The translations under genes were made by a program, and so were the position numbers. The notes below the pieces were generated by a model. It did not search any database. It was not told where the DNA came from and saw nothing but the letters and a program-made list of their open reading frames with translations. Shown here in pieces: positions 1 through 11,172 of a stretch of DNA of 64,000 nt. The first letter of the stretch is position 1. Every line of letters begins with the position of its first letter. The stretch is from assembly GCA_002633005.1 (NCBI GenBank), contig NMRA01000339.1, positions 148,510 to 212,509 of the forward strand, given 5' to 3'. The DNA comes from Phoronis australis. Its lineage: Eukaryota > Phoronida > Phoronidae.

Positions 1-2130
1 ACATTTTTTTTCATAAAAATTACACTTTTCGATAACTCCTCAAGCTAAAGCGAAAAACATTTAAAAACAAGCCCTAACAACATTTCGGAGAACAGTGCAT
101 AACGCGTGGCATGAGTAAGTTTTCTATGAATCTGACCAGCCACCTGTGAGATATGATGTTCCAAAGTTAGCCAAATGTGGACATGTTGATAGGGTCCTAC
201 ATAATCTTAACTAAACTTTAGTGTCAAATATACCTAAAAAAGGTGCAAACATGAGTCGTAAGAAATATCACAAAGTCAGTAAATGAAATACGCACAAAAA
301 ATCGCTCAACTGTAATGTCACACAATGAGACAATTCGTTTACACCAGGTGAAGCCTGGGAGTAACTATGGGTCAGCGCGTGCCGCTAGGTGGGGCGGTAG
401 CCGCGCCAGCACGTGCTGGCTGGGCTAAGCACGCAGGGAACCAGTGAGTGCCGGGGTCACAAATGACTGCCTGAACGTAAACATATTTCTTCAAGTAGGA
501 ACATTATTGCAGAAACGTCAACTACATCTCGTAAAGTTGAAATCGCTCGTTGTGAGTATTACAGCAAAGTCAGTACCTCATTCTCATTCTCACTCAGCTG
601 ATACCCGCGGCAGAAGTAGGACGTGCCTACCACTGGTACCAGAATATTTCAAAGTTGAATAACGAACGGCACGACACGTGGTTTTGCCATATAAATGTCA
701 CACATTTACCAGAAAACGAAAACAAAACAGTCATAGATGTACAACCACATGGTAAAATTGACTTGGTAATAAAGGCACTTGCATACATGTTAACAGATTT
801 TTGTAACAAGAACAATAATAGAAGTGACAATGTCAGCACAATCTGAAAGCATTAGAGTTGAGTACCGGAAACGTCACATGACTTCTACAAGTACGTTCTG
901 TTCTTGCTGAACGTAACTGTTATGCATACTTTCATACTTCGTTGGAATTTAATGTGCCAGTGTTTCAGTGCACATCTCATCATTTTGATAACTTAGACAG
1001 AACATGACATAATTCAATACCCTCACAGTCATGCTGAATTCACACAAAAACACAATGTGCTCACTACGTCGTCAATTCCTATGTAACAAACTCCTTAAAA
1101 GATCTATGATGTACAACCATGTCACTAATATGCTAAATCAATCACATATCAAGCTACACTTACACAAAATATTGGTGGTGTGGGTAAAACAAGTCAAGTG
1201 TGAAGACGCCATAAAAATGACTCGTTAGGTAAATAAATGGGGCTGAACGTGATGGCTATGTCAAAAAACGGTGCCACTACTCCTTTAGGACCACTGCAGA
1301 CGCATAGTTACGGGCCGAACTGCCAGCCTCAAGTGAGCCATAACTGAGTAGATAGCCCAGTAGGCATGCTGGGAGCAGACAGGTGCTGGTTTTGTGACAT
1401 TCTGTTCCGTTTGTAACGGGTACCGATTTGCCGGACTAGCAATACAGTGCCGGATTTCAGCAGGGTTTGCAGCACAGGCCTAGTGCCATCCTTGTATCGG
1501 ATCGTCAACCCAAGTATCTGTACTCGAGTTTAACGGCACCGGCTCATTGCTGTCAAGCCGGTACCAACATAGGCAGACTTTTCAGCGATGGACCTGTACA
1601 CGATACATACCATTATGCTGGCGCAAAACTAATAATATACACATCAGTTTTCCGATTAAAAACGTATTAAGTTTCCTGACTTTTCACAAGACTTACATTG
1701 TTCATTTATGGAAAATTTATGTTTTCTGAAAACTATAAGGTTTCCATGCAAAAACAAAACGTTTTCAAGTTTTGAAAATTTGAATATTGTGCGATCGACG
1801 TTTCCACCATTTTTCCAGCAAGAGATTATCTAGTAATAACGTATCCATGTATAATGGGCAAATTCGTTGTCCTGAATGTTTCCTTAGCATGTTTGTCAAT
1901 ACAAACCATAAAACAAAGAATGTTGAATTGATTCAATGAATTAATTTAGGAGACCATCCAGCGACCAACATTGACATATAACTGATTACAATGTTCAACC
2001 GGTATTCAAATGAGACACGAGTACAGTACCAATATAAAGTAATCAATATCGTTCACAAAATTCTTAACAGGAGCAACGGGGAACGTTGAAATCCATCCAC
2101 GAATGCAAAGCAAACGGTGTGCTTATAGGG
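1..2130. other. No gene recognised; intergenic/repeat DNA
   Basis: I see no coding exon with a recognisable domain or paired splice sites here. The short open frames (for example 444-662 and 1031-1228) have no family-like composition. Around 145-185 there is a phrase (GAGATATGATGTTCCAAAG and following bases) that recurs with a few changes at 26305-26335, so this edge is part of an interspersed repeat. A GC-richer patch at 360-440 holds the palindrome listed separately. Confidence 0.6.
405..420. repeat. Perfect 16-bp palindrome with central CACGTG
   Basis: GCCAGCACGTGCTGGC equals its own reverse complement; the centre is a canonical E-box. It lies in a short GC-rich patch with GCTAGGTGGGGCGG just upstream. 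It could be a bHLH/USF-type site or chance; no adjacent first exon was found. Confidence 0.5.
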
Positions 2131-2149
2131 ATGTTTATTTGAATCATAA

Positions 2150-2462
2150 AAATGGCTGCTACATGGCGCAAATAGGTCAAATCTATCCGAAAAAGGGGAA
2201 CATGTAATCATTACTTTAATGAAAAGCTACTTACCAATTTTCATAAAAAACTGTCAAGGAACTTCTGAGAAACAAACGAAAACCGGAAAAAAATGAAATT
2301 GCCACTAGGGGGCACAACGTTTGTCAGATGCATACGAAAGTCGTCATCGTTTGTTCTCAACTTCATATGAATACATTTGCTAAATTTAATAAAGACCCAG
2401 CAGTGGGTTTAGGACATACGGCTGCGGGCGCAAAAAGAAAGCCGACACTAGGAGGCAGCAGA
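2150..2462 (+). repeat. Tandem repeat, ~145-bp period, with CTCF-core-like motif
   Basis: Three related motif positions start at 2155 (degenerate), 2301 (GCCACTAGGGGGCAC) and 2444 (GACACTAGGAGGCAG), spaced 146 and 143 bp. The sequence between them is clearly related to the larger array at 18.6-19.2 kb: phrases such as GGAACATGT, TTTCATA and GAGAAACAAA recur in the same order. The 2302-2315 copy fits the vertebrate CTCF core CCASYAGRKGGCRS at every position. Whether it is bound is unknown. Confidence 0.75.
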
Positions 2463-2651
2463 GTAGTCGAAGTCGTAATCGTCGACCTTCTTCATACTGA
2501 GAACAGATATATCTACGCCAATTTTAGCAATCAACCTTAGAAGGGATTGGTTGATAGAGTGGCGAACTCAAAAAACTGATTCGAGAACACCAAAAAATGG
2601 CCAAAATACCTCGAATTCCTCCGAAAACGGGAGGATAGCATCACCTCACCA

Positions 2652-3172
2652 ATGGACTTGGCAACTAGAGCTTTTGCAGATGTAGGAGAGGATCATGCAC
2701 ACGTTCAGGCTGTCACAATATTCTGTCATGGGTTGAGTGACGAGGATTTGGCGTTCTCTTTGTCGAAGCCTCTTCCCTTATCAATGGAAGAGGCTGTACA
2801 GAGAACCCATTGGCAGCGTCAACGTAAACGTGCTGTTTTCGGACCTCATCAGGGTAACTTTGTAGTGCATAAGGTTCAAGCGACTAGTCAATCGTCAAAG
2901 AGAAAGGTTGGTAAGTCAGGTTCAGACCAGCTGGGGGTAAACTTCTCCTAAACAGCCAAACAGTGGTAAGGGAAAGATCAGATGTTTCCGTAGTAATATA
3001 ACAGGTCACATTGCTAGAGAGTGCAAACAGACTGGTTCAGGGAGACAGCATTACTGTTTGTATTGTAAAGGTAGAAGTCATTTGTCAGACAATTGCCCTA
3101 ATAGGACAATAAGATATGAAATCTGCAAGGGTTTTGGACATACTGATCAGGCGTGCTCGACTGGTTCCAATA
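2652..3172 (+). pseudogene. LTR-retrotransposon gag-like fragment with zinc knuckles
   Basis: The open frame 2652-2951 has the look of a Ty3/gypsy-type gag C-terminal half (ATRAFADVGEDHAHVQAVTI, then a FCHGLSDEDL-like stretch). After a stop and a frame change at about 2951-2960, three tandem CCHC knuckles can be read at 2978-3170. Only the middle one (CLYCKGRSHLSDNC) is intact; the first has Ser for its second Cys and the third has Tyr for its first Cys. The nucleocapsid-type RNA-binding role is therefore inferred and the locus is dead. It sits upstream of BEL/Pao pol sequence, but this gag resembles gypsy more than BEL, so the two may be separate nested insertions. Confidence 0.6.
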
Positions 3173-3216
3173 ACTCTTCTGAGGGAGTAGCTTTAAACAG
3201 TCAAGGATCGGGGTGA

Positions 3217-3489
3217 GAGATCGATCACCGATCCAGACAGTTAGGAGTTGAGGCCTCTATCGAAATTCGTATTGGAAATGTTTTAGATGAAATTAGACAA
3301 GGGCTCAAGGCAAGAAGTAACCGCCGAAAATTTGTCGTTGAGTTTGTAACCCCAGGAGATGATGCCAGTGTGCTGGGTCTTTTGGAAAAGACTGCTACCA
3401 CATATGGATATAACCCTAGAGTTCTGTCACTTGCATTAGATGGGTTATTTGGTAAGAGATGGTTGCTCGATGAAAGTACTTTCATTTAA
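3217..3489 (+). other. Unidentified open frame, no start codon
   Basis: A 90-codon open frame ends at TAA 3487-3489. It reads as a plausible protein (mixed charged/hydrophobic, a segment EFVTPGDDASVLGLLEKTA near its middle) rather than translated noise, and codon use looks coding-like. I do not recognise the family. Position between the gag-like fragment and the BEL/Pao pol suggests a retrotransposon remnant, but a captured exon is also possible. Confidence 0.3.
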
Positions 3490-3775
3490 CTTGATTGCAG
3501 TTATTACACAGATGTTAGTGACTTTTCTGATGCTGTAGACAATTAGTGTAATTAAAAACAATGTTATGGAATTTTAGTGACGGAGTATAATTAATCAATT
3601 ACGTTGGTTGTTTACCAACATTTGTATCCTTCTACGAGTGCATAGGAAGTGATTCACCACACGTCTTTGACCAGTTGTGGGATGTTTATCATAACAACTG
3701 TGCTTTGTATTTTGTAACTTTAAGTCTTTGAAACTGGTTGTGCCAGTTATTATTCAAGAGTCAACACACAAAATT

Positions 3776-5155
3776 CAAGTAGAAACTTATGCTCTGTTAT
3801 ACAGATGCTTCAACTCAACCATGTGCACAGACAGATTAGGCAACAAGCTTAGTCTGTCTGGCAGAAAGGAATTCAGAGTTGACAACACTACATGGTAATC
3901 AAATGACCAAAGAGGTAACAGTTGTTGACATTGAGGTCGCTGCCCTCAATGGCAATAGGACTCACATGTTGAGGAATGTGATGTCCTGAGATACCCTAAA
4001 TGTGAACATGCATGGGTAATCGTGTTACCTCCGCAGGTATTAAGTGAATGGCCCATTTAAAAGGCATCCACCTGTCGGACGCTGATGTGTCACAAAAGGA
4101 TATTATAATAGGCGCTGACCATGACCACTTGTTGGTTGATTTAGAGATACGGCTTGAAAGGAAGGTGAACCCTTCGCAGCCAGGACACTATTGGGTTGGA
4201 CAATCTATGGTCCAACTGGTCCTGTCAAGGGACAAAAACAACGAACCACTTATAACATTGCCTTGGAAAGGCAAGTTGGAAAAGTTTGGAAGCTAGATGA
4301 CCCTTTGTATAAAGTAAAATCAACAATGTCTTTGAATGATAAAGGTGTCATTGCTATCTGGGAGTCATCTGGTCGATTGCAAGGCAACCAGACTTCATTG
4401 CCCATACCATTCAAACAAAACCTACCTAAAATGCCTAACAACTATTCCATGGCGAAGCGCCGACATGAATTGCTCGGAAAACGTCTATCCAAAAACAATG
4501 AGCTTCGCCAAAACTATTTTGACGGGTTCCATGAATCTGTTAAACGGGGTTATGTGAAAGAGGTTCCCCCGAAAAGATGTCGTTTGACAATGAGAAAACT
4601 GTATGGTACTTGCCACACCATCCAATGACTCACCCTCGCAAGCCTGGGAAAGTCAAAATAGTGTATGGCTGTTCCGCCAGGTATTCAGGAATGTCCCTGA
4701 CGCCGTGCATCAGGGCCCTGACTTAATGAAAAATCTTGTCGGAGTTTTGTTGAAATTCCGACAAGAACCCATAGCGTTTATGGGAGACATAGAAGCCATG
4801 TATATGCAAGTGAAGGTGCATAATGAGGATCGTGATTGCCTACGATTTCTCTGGTGGAAAGACGATGACCTCACAAAGCCACCTAACGTCTTTCGGATGA
4901 CCTCTCATTTGTTTGGTGGAATTTGGAGCCCAAGTTCTGCACACTTTTCCTTACGAAACAGCCAGAGATAAACAAGATGGCTATGATTCAGAAACAATAC
5001 AAACAATTAACAAAAATATCTATGATGATGACTGTTTGAAGTCAGTCGCTTCAGCTGGAGAAGCAGTAAATCTGATTCAAGAATTACGGGACCAGCTCTC
5101 TAAGGGAGGTTTCAGGCTTACCAAGTTTATCAGTAATTCAAGACAAGTGATGTGA
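3776..5155 (+). pseudogene. BEL/Pao retrotransposon pol relic (protease-RT)
   Basis: The segment reads through aspartyl-protease-like and reverse-transcriptase regions of a Pao-type polyprotein in at least four frames. Protease end: frame at 4048-4296 with HLKGIHLSDADVSQKDIIIG followed by ADHDHLLVDLEIR, the usual Pao spacing. RT: 4191-4628 (thumb-preceding region with MPNNYSMAKRRHELL), 4590-4715 (WYLPHHPMTHPRKPGKVKIV), 4700-4971 (QGPDLMKNLVGVLLKFRQEP, then GDIEAMYMQV and DRDCLRFLWW) and 4913-5155 (IYDDDCLKSV, in place of the family's YVDD). Frameshifts lie near 4190, 4620, 4700 and 4930. RNase H and integrase were not found downstream. No LTRs were identified. Reverse transcription is the family role; this copy cannot work. 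Confidence 0.85.
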
Positions 5156-5363
5156 ATTCCTGAATCTGGCCAGGGAAAGCGCTAAACCATGCGTGAGAAC
5201 ACACAAACGCATTTAAAACAAGTAAGTATGTAGGGTCTTAAAAGTTATCAAACATATCAAATGGTACCTGTTTCAAAGTGAAGGTGTATCATTGAGCAGC
5301 ACATTGAGCAGTCTCACGACAGTCAGAAATTTTATTCACTGGGATTGCTTTCATATTTTCCAG

Positions 5364-6876
5364 TCATACATATCCAGCAAAATAAGCTCAGGCATTCGAC
5401 AAATTCGAATAAAAAACAGAAAGTCGTCAGTAGGCCTGGTCTCAAGCGAGAAAACGCGAGACGAAGAACAAGCGACCCTGGCCACTAAACGCTTCTTTGT
5501 GGGCATGGCAGATGTCACACCAGATCTGTCAGAGGAAGAGTTCCGACAGAAAATCGACGACCTGTCAAAAGAGTGGTATGGTAACAGAAAGGAGTCCCTC
5601 ATCAAACTAATCATGGCTAGCACTAGACGCAACAGGCGGCGCTGGATTCAAGAGACTCCTCAAATGACTCTCTCTGTTGTACTGAACAAGTTTTGAGGAA
5701 GCCAACTATGAAAGTAAGATTATAACCATTATGAAATACTTAATGAGATACTTAATGAGTTCCAATGAATCAAGTTGTATTTTCTGACAACTGAAAAACT
5801 TGAAAGTAGTTCATAACAGCCATAGACTTGCACGTTTGTTAGTTGCAGAACGACTTCTGTGATTTGATGGGGGACAGGAAAGACATCTTGGAGACCAATA
5901 TGGAAAAAGTTTTCCAAGAAGTGATAAAGTTCATGCCGGACAGTCTGAAAGTGAGTCAGAGTAACTAGTGATAGTCTTATTTCAGTACATTTTTTGTAAT
6001 TCTAAAGTTCACACAAGAGTAGGCCTATAAGGAAATTTCTTTAGTATATTATGCTTATAGTCACCAATACAATAAGAACACGCCGACAACTCTAGGTAGT
6101 GATAACAGAAATACACAATGTTCTTTCACTTTGAACACGGAAACCAATTCATGCCAATTTCAATATTTATTATAGGGAACTGATTTCGAAAAAAGCCTCC
6201 AGGTCTTACGATACCTAAAGAAGCAGGTGTCCCTTGACCACGGGAAGGGTACCAAGTCAAAAACCATACTGAAGGTCATTAATGTACGTATTGATATATT
6301 ACAATTATTCCAAGTTACAAAATGATTACAATATTTTCGCATGTTTTGAAACTCATCTTTGATTACATCTGAATCATAACCATGGTATCTTTTCTGAGCA
6401 ACAGTACTACTTTAAATAGTTTTATACGTTTATTGATAGGATAATAACAAAAAACGTTATCCGCTCATTAAATAGGTTTGATTGGTGTAAATCGTATTTT
6501 GTGGTGTACGTGTAATCAGGCTGTACTATATTTTTAGGTAGCCACAATCGACGTGGATGAGACCACTATTGCCAGGTTGCTTGCGACTAAAGAGGGAGCT
6601 CCTCCGTCACTGGCTGTCATTACTGTGGATAATGAATACCAATTAGGATATATGGTCAGTGACACGAAGTATATAAACTGCCAGTGCAGTAGTTTATTTG
6701 AATGTATTCCTGTGTTGCTGGCCACATATTACGTCCTCGATATTCATTATCCCGGCATATACAGCCAACTCTTGGGACTTCTACAGCAATATGTGCAGGA
6801 GGAACCATTTACAATGTCCAAAAGGGCGAAATTTATCACCGTTAGTGCAAAACTGAGACAAAGTATAAAAAGTTGA
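5364..6876 (+). pseudogene. SAMD3-like gene, C-terminal four exons, one frameshift
   Basis: Four exons with good GT-AG sites: 5364-5713 (acceptor TTTTCCAG, donor GTAAGA), 5849-5950 (donor GTGAGT), 6176-6283 (donor GTACGT) and 6538-6876 (stop TGA). The last three introns are all phase 0. The encoded residues match the C-terminal region of SAMD3-type proteins: EWYGNRKESLIKLIMASTRR in exon 1, NDFCDLMGDRKDILETNMEK in exon 2, ARLLATKEGAPPSLAVI and ECIPVLLATYYVLDIHYP in exon 4. A one-base deletion at about 5691-5696 (AAGTTTTGAGG) puts a stop before the exon-1 donor; shifting frame there restores the family-like residues up to the donor. The N-terminal SAM domain is not in the window and BEL/Pao sequence lies directly upstream, so the gene is truncated. 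In many invertebrates such genes are multicopy and of unknown function. If the frameshift is an assembly error this could be a live gene fragment. Confidence 0.7.
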
Positions 6877-8035
6877 TATTCTCTAAGATCAGCCTACTGT
6901 ATGTATTGAAAAGGCATATGTATTCCTTTACTTGGCTAGTAGGCCTACTGCATGCAACTTTTTCTGTATAGCATCTGTAGGATTCAAGACGTTAGTATTG
7001 ATGAAGTACTATGGTGTTTAACCAATTCATTTTACAGTTTGTTGTGACCACTGAGTGTATAACACTTTCAATCGGCTATAAACCCGTGATGGCTGTCGAA
7101 AAAATACGTTTGATTTAGGTTACTTACTGTTATAAAATTGACCTCACTTTGTTCCATTCTCATAATTAGAGGTGATCTGTGGACTAGGGAAGAAATGAAA
7201 GTACAAGCTCTACAATTAATTTCAAGACACCGTTCATTATTTAATGGCCCTTACAGTGCCGCCGAGAGAAATTCTCTCGACAGAATGTCACGTGACATTT
7301 TTACAACCGCTTTAACACCAAGCGTTATGTATCTTTAACGTGAAGCGTTAATAATTTCTGTATAAATGCGTTAGCGTTAAAAAGGTGATGCAATCCTTAT
7401 AAACGCGTTGTACTGTTAACATTAACGCCATAATGCGTTAATAAAGATGGGATTATTAACACATTAACGCTTTATTTCTTTTGCAGTGTTGAAAAAGTGT
7501 TGAAAATAGTGTTACATTATTAACACTTCTTTTTAGAGTGTGTGGGTTTTGTGTTTGGAGCTATATCGCCCACCTTTCTTATATTCAGCATAAATATTCA
7601 GTTAGCTACTCTATAATTCATATTGCTTGGAGAGGCTGCTGCTTGCATCAAAAATATCACAGATAACCAACGTTGGTAAGAGACAACTTTGTTTCTTGAT
7701 GTTTTACTGTTAATTTTGACCTTAGAAACAATCTCGGTTCTTTGATTATTTGATTAATTCATAGAGGTTGTTGTAACTACAAGCTTCTACTAACTAGTGT
7801 TTGCCGAATTGTGAGTTGATATTATATTATCAGACATGCAGATGTCTATATTATTAATATGATGTAAATGGAACTTCAATTTGTATTAGAGACTGTATTC
7901 TCTTTATTACTTGTTTCAGGTTTAAACGTATTTGTATTGTTAACGTAAATAACCGCATCGTATGGTATCATGAATACAGTTTTACGAACCAAAGTGTTAC
8001 GGTATTATTATAATACGCGTGTAACCCGCTTTTGG
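6877..8035. other. No recognised gene; GCGTTA-rich patch inside
   Basis: A 66-codon frame at 7138-7338 begins with a plausible protein-like stretch (DLWTREEMKVQALQLISRHR) but I cannot assign it and see no splice partner. The rest is AT-rich non-coding DNA apart from the GCGTTA cluster listed next. Confidence 0.5.
7322..7475. repeat. Clustered GCGTTA/TAACGC motifs with hairpins
   Basis: The hexamer GCGTTA or its complement occurs at least seven times in about 150 bp. One pair forms a perfect 8-bp stem with a 6-nt loop (ATTAACGC 7421-7428, GCGTTAAT 7435-7442). It is probably the palindromic end of a decayed element. Confidence 0.5.
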
Positions 8036-8039
8036 AATT

Positions 8040-8440
8040 CCTGGTACCATTTTGCTGACTGGTGTGGGAGATGATGAGATAATTAATCTCAGAAACCTTG
8101 CCTTCTCGTTTGGTAAGGAAAAGAGTGATGCTCTCCTCGGAATGCATGTCTACACCGGATGTGACACTGTTAGTGCTTTCAGAGGAAAGGGGAAAGTAAA
8201 GGAGCTGCGCATTTTACTGAAACCCCGTCCTTCTGCGGCACGTTTGCAAAACTTGGAGCAAGCTACATGATTGACAAGGAAATTTTATCAGATATACAAG
8301 AATTTGTCTGTGCTTTATATGGAGTAGAAATGAACGTTGTGAATCAAGCCCGTTACAACATCTTCAGATTAAGAATGTGGCTGAATGCAGTTTGCCACCC
8401 TATACGCTTTAAAAGTAGTTCCATTGAAGAATACCATTGA
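8040..8440 (+). pseudogene. TGCDTVSAF-type transposon-associated protein fragment
   Basis: The frame 8052-8270 contains KSDALLGMHVYTGCDTVSAF followed by GKGKVK, the signature of a multicopy uncharacterised family common in cnidarian, lancelet and hemichordate genomes. After a frameshift near 8235 the match goes on with KLGASYMIDKEILSDIQEFV and CALYG, and ends at a stop near 8440. No function is established for the family. It lies directly upstream of piggyBac sequence in the same orientation. Confidence 0.7.
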
Positions 8441-8554
8441 CTGTGACATTCTGACCTACATATGTTCTCATGCTGGGTCTTAGTTGACAATTGTGTAAAA
8501 AACCTAGTGGAGTGAGCTCAGACCTTAACGAAATGTGCGGGTTCGTGTGGGAAA

Positions 8555-9110
8555 CTAGCCAAAGGCGACGCCCGGAACATGAAACAGGAGCAGGCAACTG
8601 AATCTGCTGCATTCGGAAAGGGAAGCGGTGTGGTCTTGGACCTCTTGGCTAAACTCCAAAAAGACAACAGCTACCATATGACCTTAGATAACTTATTTAC
8701 GTCCGTCCCTCTCATTGACGAGCTGACTAAGATAGGCGTCACATGCACTAGCACCCTACGTGGAAATCGTGTCAGCGATTGTCTTCTCTTGCCAATAAAA
8801 GAGATGTAGTCGAAGCCGCGTAGGCACCACGATTTTGCCCTGGACAAGTCAAACGTGCTAATGGTAGTTCACAGGAACGACAACAGCATTGTAAATATTG
8901 CATCAAATACCCATGGAGTAGAGCCCGTCCACCAAGCCAAACGATGGTCCAGGGTCTAGAAGAAGAGAGTTAAAATCTCACAGCCATTTGTGACTGAACA
9001 TTACAACAACACCATGGAAGGGGTTGAAAGAATGGACCAGAATGTGGATAAATACAGAGTTACTAAGAAGTAGTGGTGGTGCATTTTTGTAGAAAGGCAT
9101 ATGATTAATG
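8555..9110 (+). pseudogene. piggyBac-type transposase relic, copy 1
   Basis: The frame 8579-8809 and its broken continuation match the C-terminal half of DDE_Tnp_1_7: GSGVVLDLLAKLQKDNSYHM, TLDNLFTSVPLIDELTK, TLRGNR, then NTHGVEPVHQAKRW near 8910-8950 and MEGVERMDQNVDKYRV near 9013-9060, followed by the expected Trp-Trp near the end. The family's GGVDxxDQ motif carries its terminal catalytic Asp region; here it is changed to EGVERMDQ. Stops at about 8807, 8960 and 9073 show that it is dead. The N-terminal half is absent. No TTAA-flanked ends were identified. Confidence 0.8.
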
Positions 9111-10130
9111 AGAATTGTAACAAAATTTGAATTTAGGAGTAAATGGGTTAAGACGGTCAGATTAGTTAGTTATGAACTTTTGAAGACTATTTAGAATGGG
9201 TACATGTACGTTCATTTTATTACTCATTGGCGGCAGACATTCTGTCTAGCCGTTTATTCATAAGTTTTCACGGAAATGTACATAATCAATGGCTTGAGTG
9301 AGACCTCAGTGTCTTTTGGGGTTTTCAGTATATTTGTTATTGTAGAGCACTGGGAGTCTCTCCTTGCTTTGTAAATATTTATTTTGGGGACTTTTAATGG
9401 GTACCTTGCCTTAAATAGAAGGGAGAGGAGTGTAGTGAAAAGCTGAAGTGTATGGTCACTGTGCTCGAAGTCAACAGCCTCGTTTTAGATATTAGATACC
9501 CACGTGTGAGTTTTCAGGGTCCTCGGGATGTCTACACGGAGTGCTTAAGTGAGCAAGACGTGACAGGGGATTTTCCGAAGTATGAAGACAATATGCAGGT
9601 GAGCGTCCAACCCTGTCAAGCTGAGTTGGCGTAGAAGGGGTGCCTAGAACCACAGTAAGCGTTCACTAAAATACGAGCTACAAAGTGTTAGATATATGAA
9701 CCAGTCCTTTGCAAACTTGGAAATCACTTTCAGTCGTAATTTTTATGTTGTTTTGCTAGGTAGCAATCTAAAACATAAGTTAATTTTTGGGGGATCTTGA
9801 CACTGTTGTCATTTGAGACCTTTAATGTGTGTGACACTTTTGATTATGAAAGTCATTAATTTAAGTTGACTAGGTTAGCAACCAGATTTAACACTCATTC
9901 AATACTTTTGCAAAGTGAAAAACCTAAACGGTCGTTGCAGCTCATGGCTGCAATTCCAGACCATTTTTAATTACATACACGTAAGTAATTTTTCAGTGTT
10001 AACTTCAAACTAAAACGTCATTGCACGTCATTGAAAGTCGGTGTCTCTTTATTAAAATTGTTTCTTTTTTGCTCCACAGCTTCATTGGTAATGAACGTAA
10101 TCGTCACTGAATTCTTTTCATTTGCAGATG
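9111..10130. other. No recognised gene; right part is intron of integrase unit A
   Basis: A 60-codon open frame at 9452-9634 is unrecognised and may be noise. From about 9860 the sequence matches the intron of integrase copies B and C (TTTTGCAAAGTGAAAAACCT, then GTTGCAGCTCATGG), so unit A begins here without its first exon. The junction near 9860 is where homology to the other units starts. Confidence 0.55.
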
Positions 10131-10137
10131 AGGGCGC

Positions 10138-11172
10138 CATGAAGTATAGATTAAAAAAAGAAATGGAGAGATTGTGCTGAAATTGGTTGTGATGGAGGAC
10201 GCTGCGAAACGTCAAGTGTTCGACGACGTGCATGTGAATGGAGGTCACATGGGTTTTAAGAACACAGAGTTTAAGATAAGTGAAAGTTTTTGTTGGTTAG
10301 GAATCAGAGGAAATGTTGAAAGATGGATTGCAGAGTACGACAGATATCAGAGGGAGACAAACATTCTTACTGTTCCCCCCGAGACAAAGCCAATCGTGAC
10401 AACTGAAACGTTTAAAACTCTTGGCATTGATCCGATTGGTCCTCTGGTGACCACAAAAGATGGGAACAAGTACACATTAACCATCAATGACCTCTATTCG
10501 AAGTTTGTCTTTATATTTGCAATACCCGATCAGGCATTTACACGTATCCTGTATTTAATTTGTTTGGGCCATCTAAAACAGTATCACTGATCACGGAAGA
10601 GAGTTCTGTAATGATTTGTTTTAACTATGTTTACGTCGTTTAATGTGAAGTATTTAGTAACGCTACCTTTTAACTTGCAGATCGATGGGCAGGATGAGTG
10701 TAAAAACCAAAGGGTGAAGTAGATTCTGCTCAAGAACGGATTATCACATCACAAAGAAGACTGGGAGAAATACATAAATTCCACACAATTTGCGATCAAT
10801 ACCTCTCGCCAGAATACCACCAAGATCAGTCCCTTCTACTTAATGTTCATGCACAAACCGCGTCACTTTTCAAACGTTGCTCTTCTCGAGTACACAGGTT
10901 CTGGACCTCAATGCAATGACCTTCCGGTTCCGGATAATGTCATTAGTGAGAGTGAGGCCAATGCGAGAGTTGAACACATGAACTCCATCAAGGAAATCGC
11001 TGAGGTCAATGTGGAAAAGTATGTCTCCAAAATCAAATCAAAAGGCAAGTCCTTTTCATTTCATTTCATGTTGGGATGGAGGCAACGACCAATCATAGGC
11101 CGCAAAGGCAATAATAGTGGCCCCTATACAATTTCTGAACTTACAGACTCCAAAGAGTGTCTAGGGCCGTAA
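10138..11172 (+). pseudogene. GIN/KRBA2-type integrase, copy A (second exon only)
   Basis: It starts after the acceptor TTTGCAG (10131-10137) with the same exon start as copies B and C. The H2C2 region is present as HVNGGHMGFKN with WLGIRGNVERWI, but both zinc Cys are Tyr (EYDRYQRE). The rve core follows: first catalytic Asp in TLGIDPIGPL, second in ITDHGREF (10588-10612), Glu in DECKNQ (10694-10712), and the C-terminal part PRHFSNVALLEYTGSGPQ ending in GPYTISELTDSKEC. Frame breaks occur near 10170, 10585, 10620-10730 and 11160. Exon 1 is missing. Such genes derive from Ginger/gypsy-type integrases; this copy is inactive. Confidence 0.8.
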
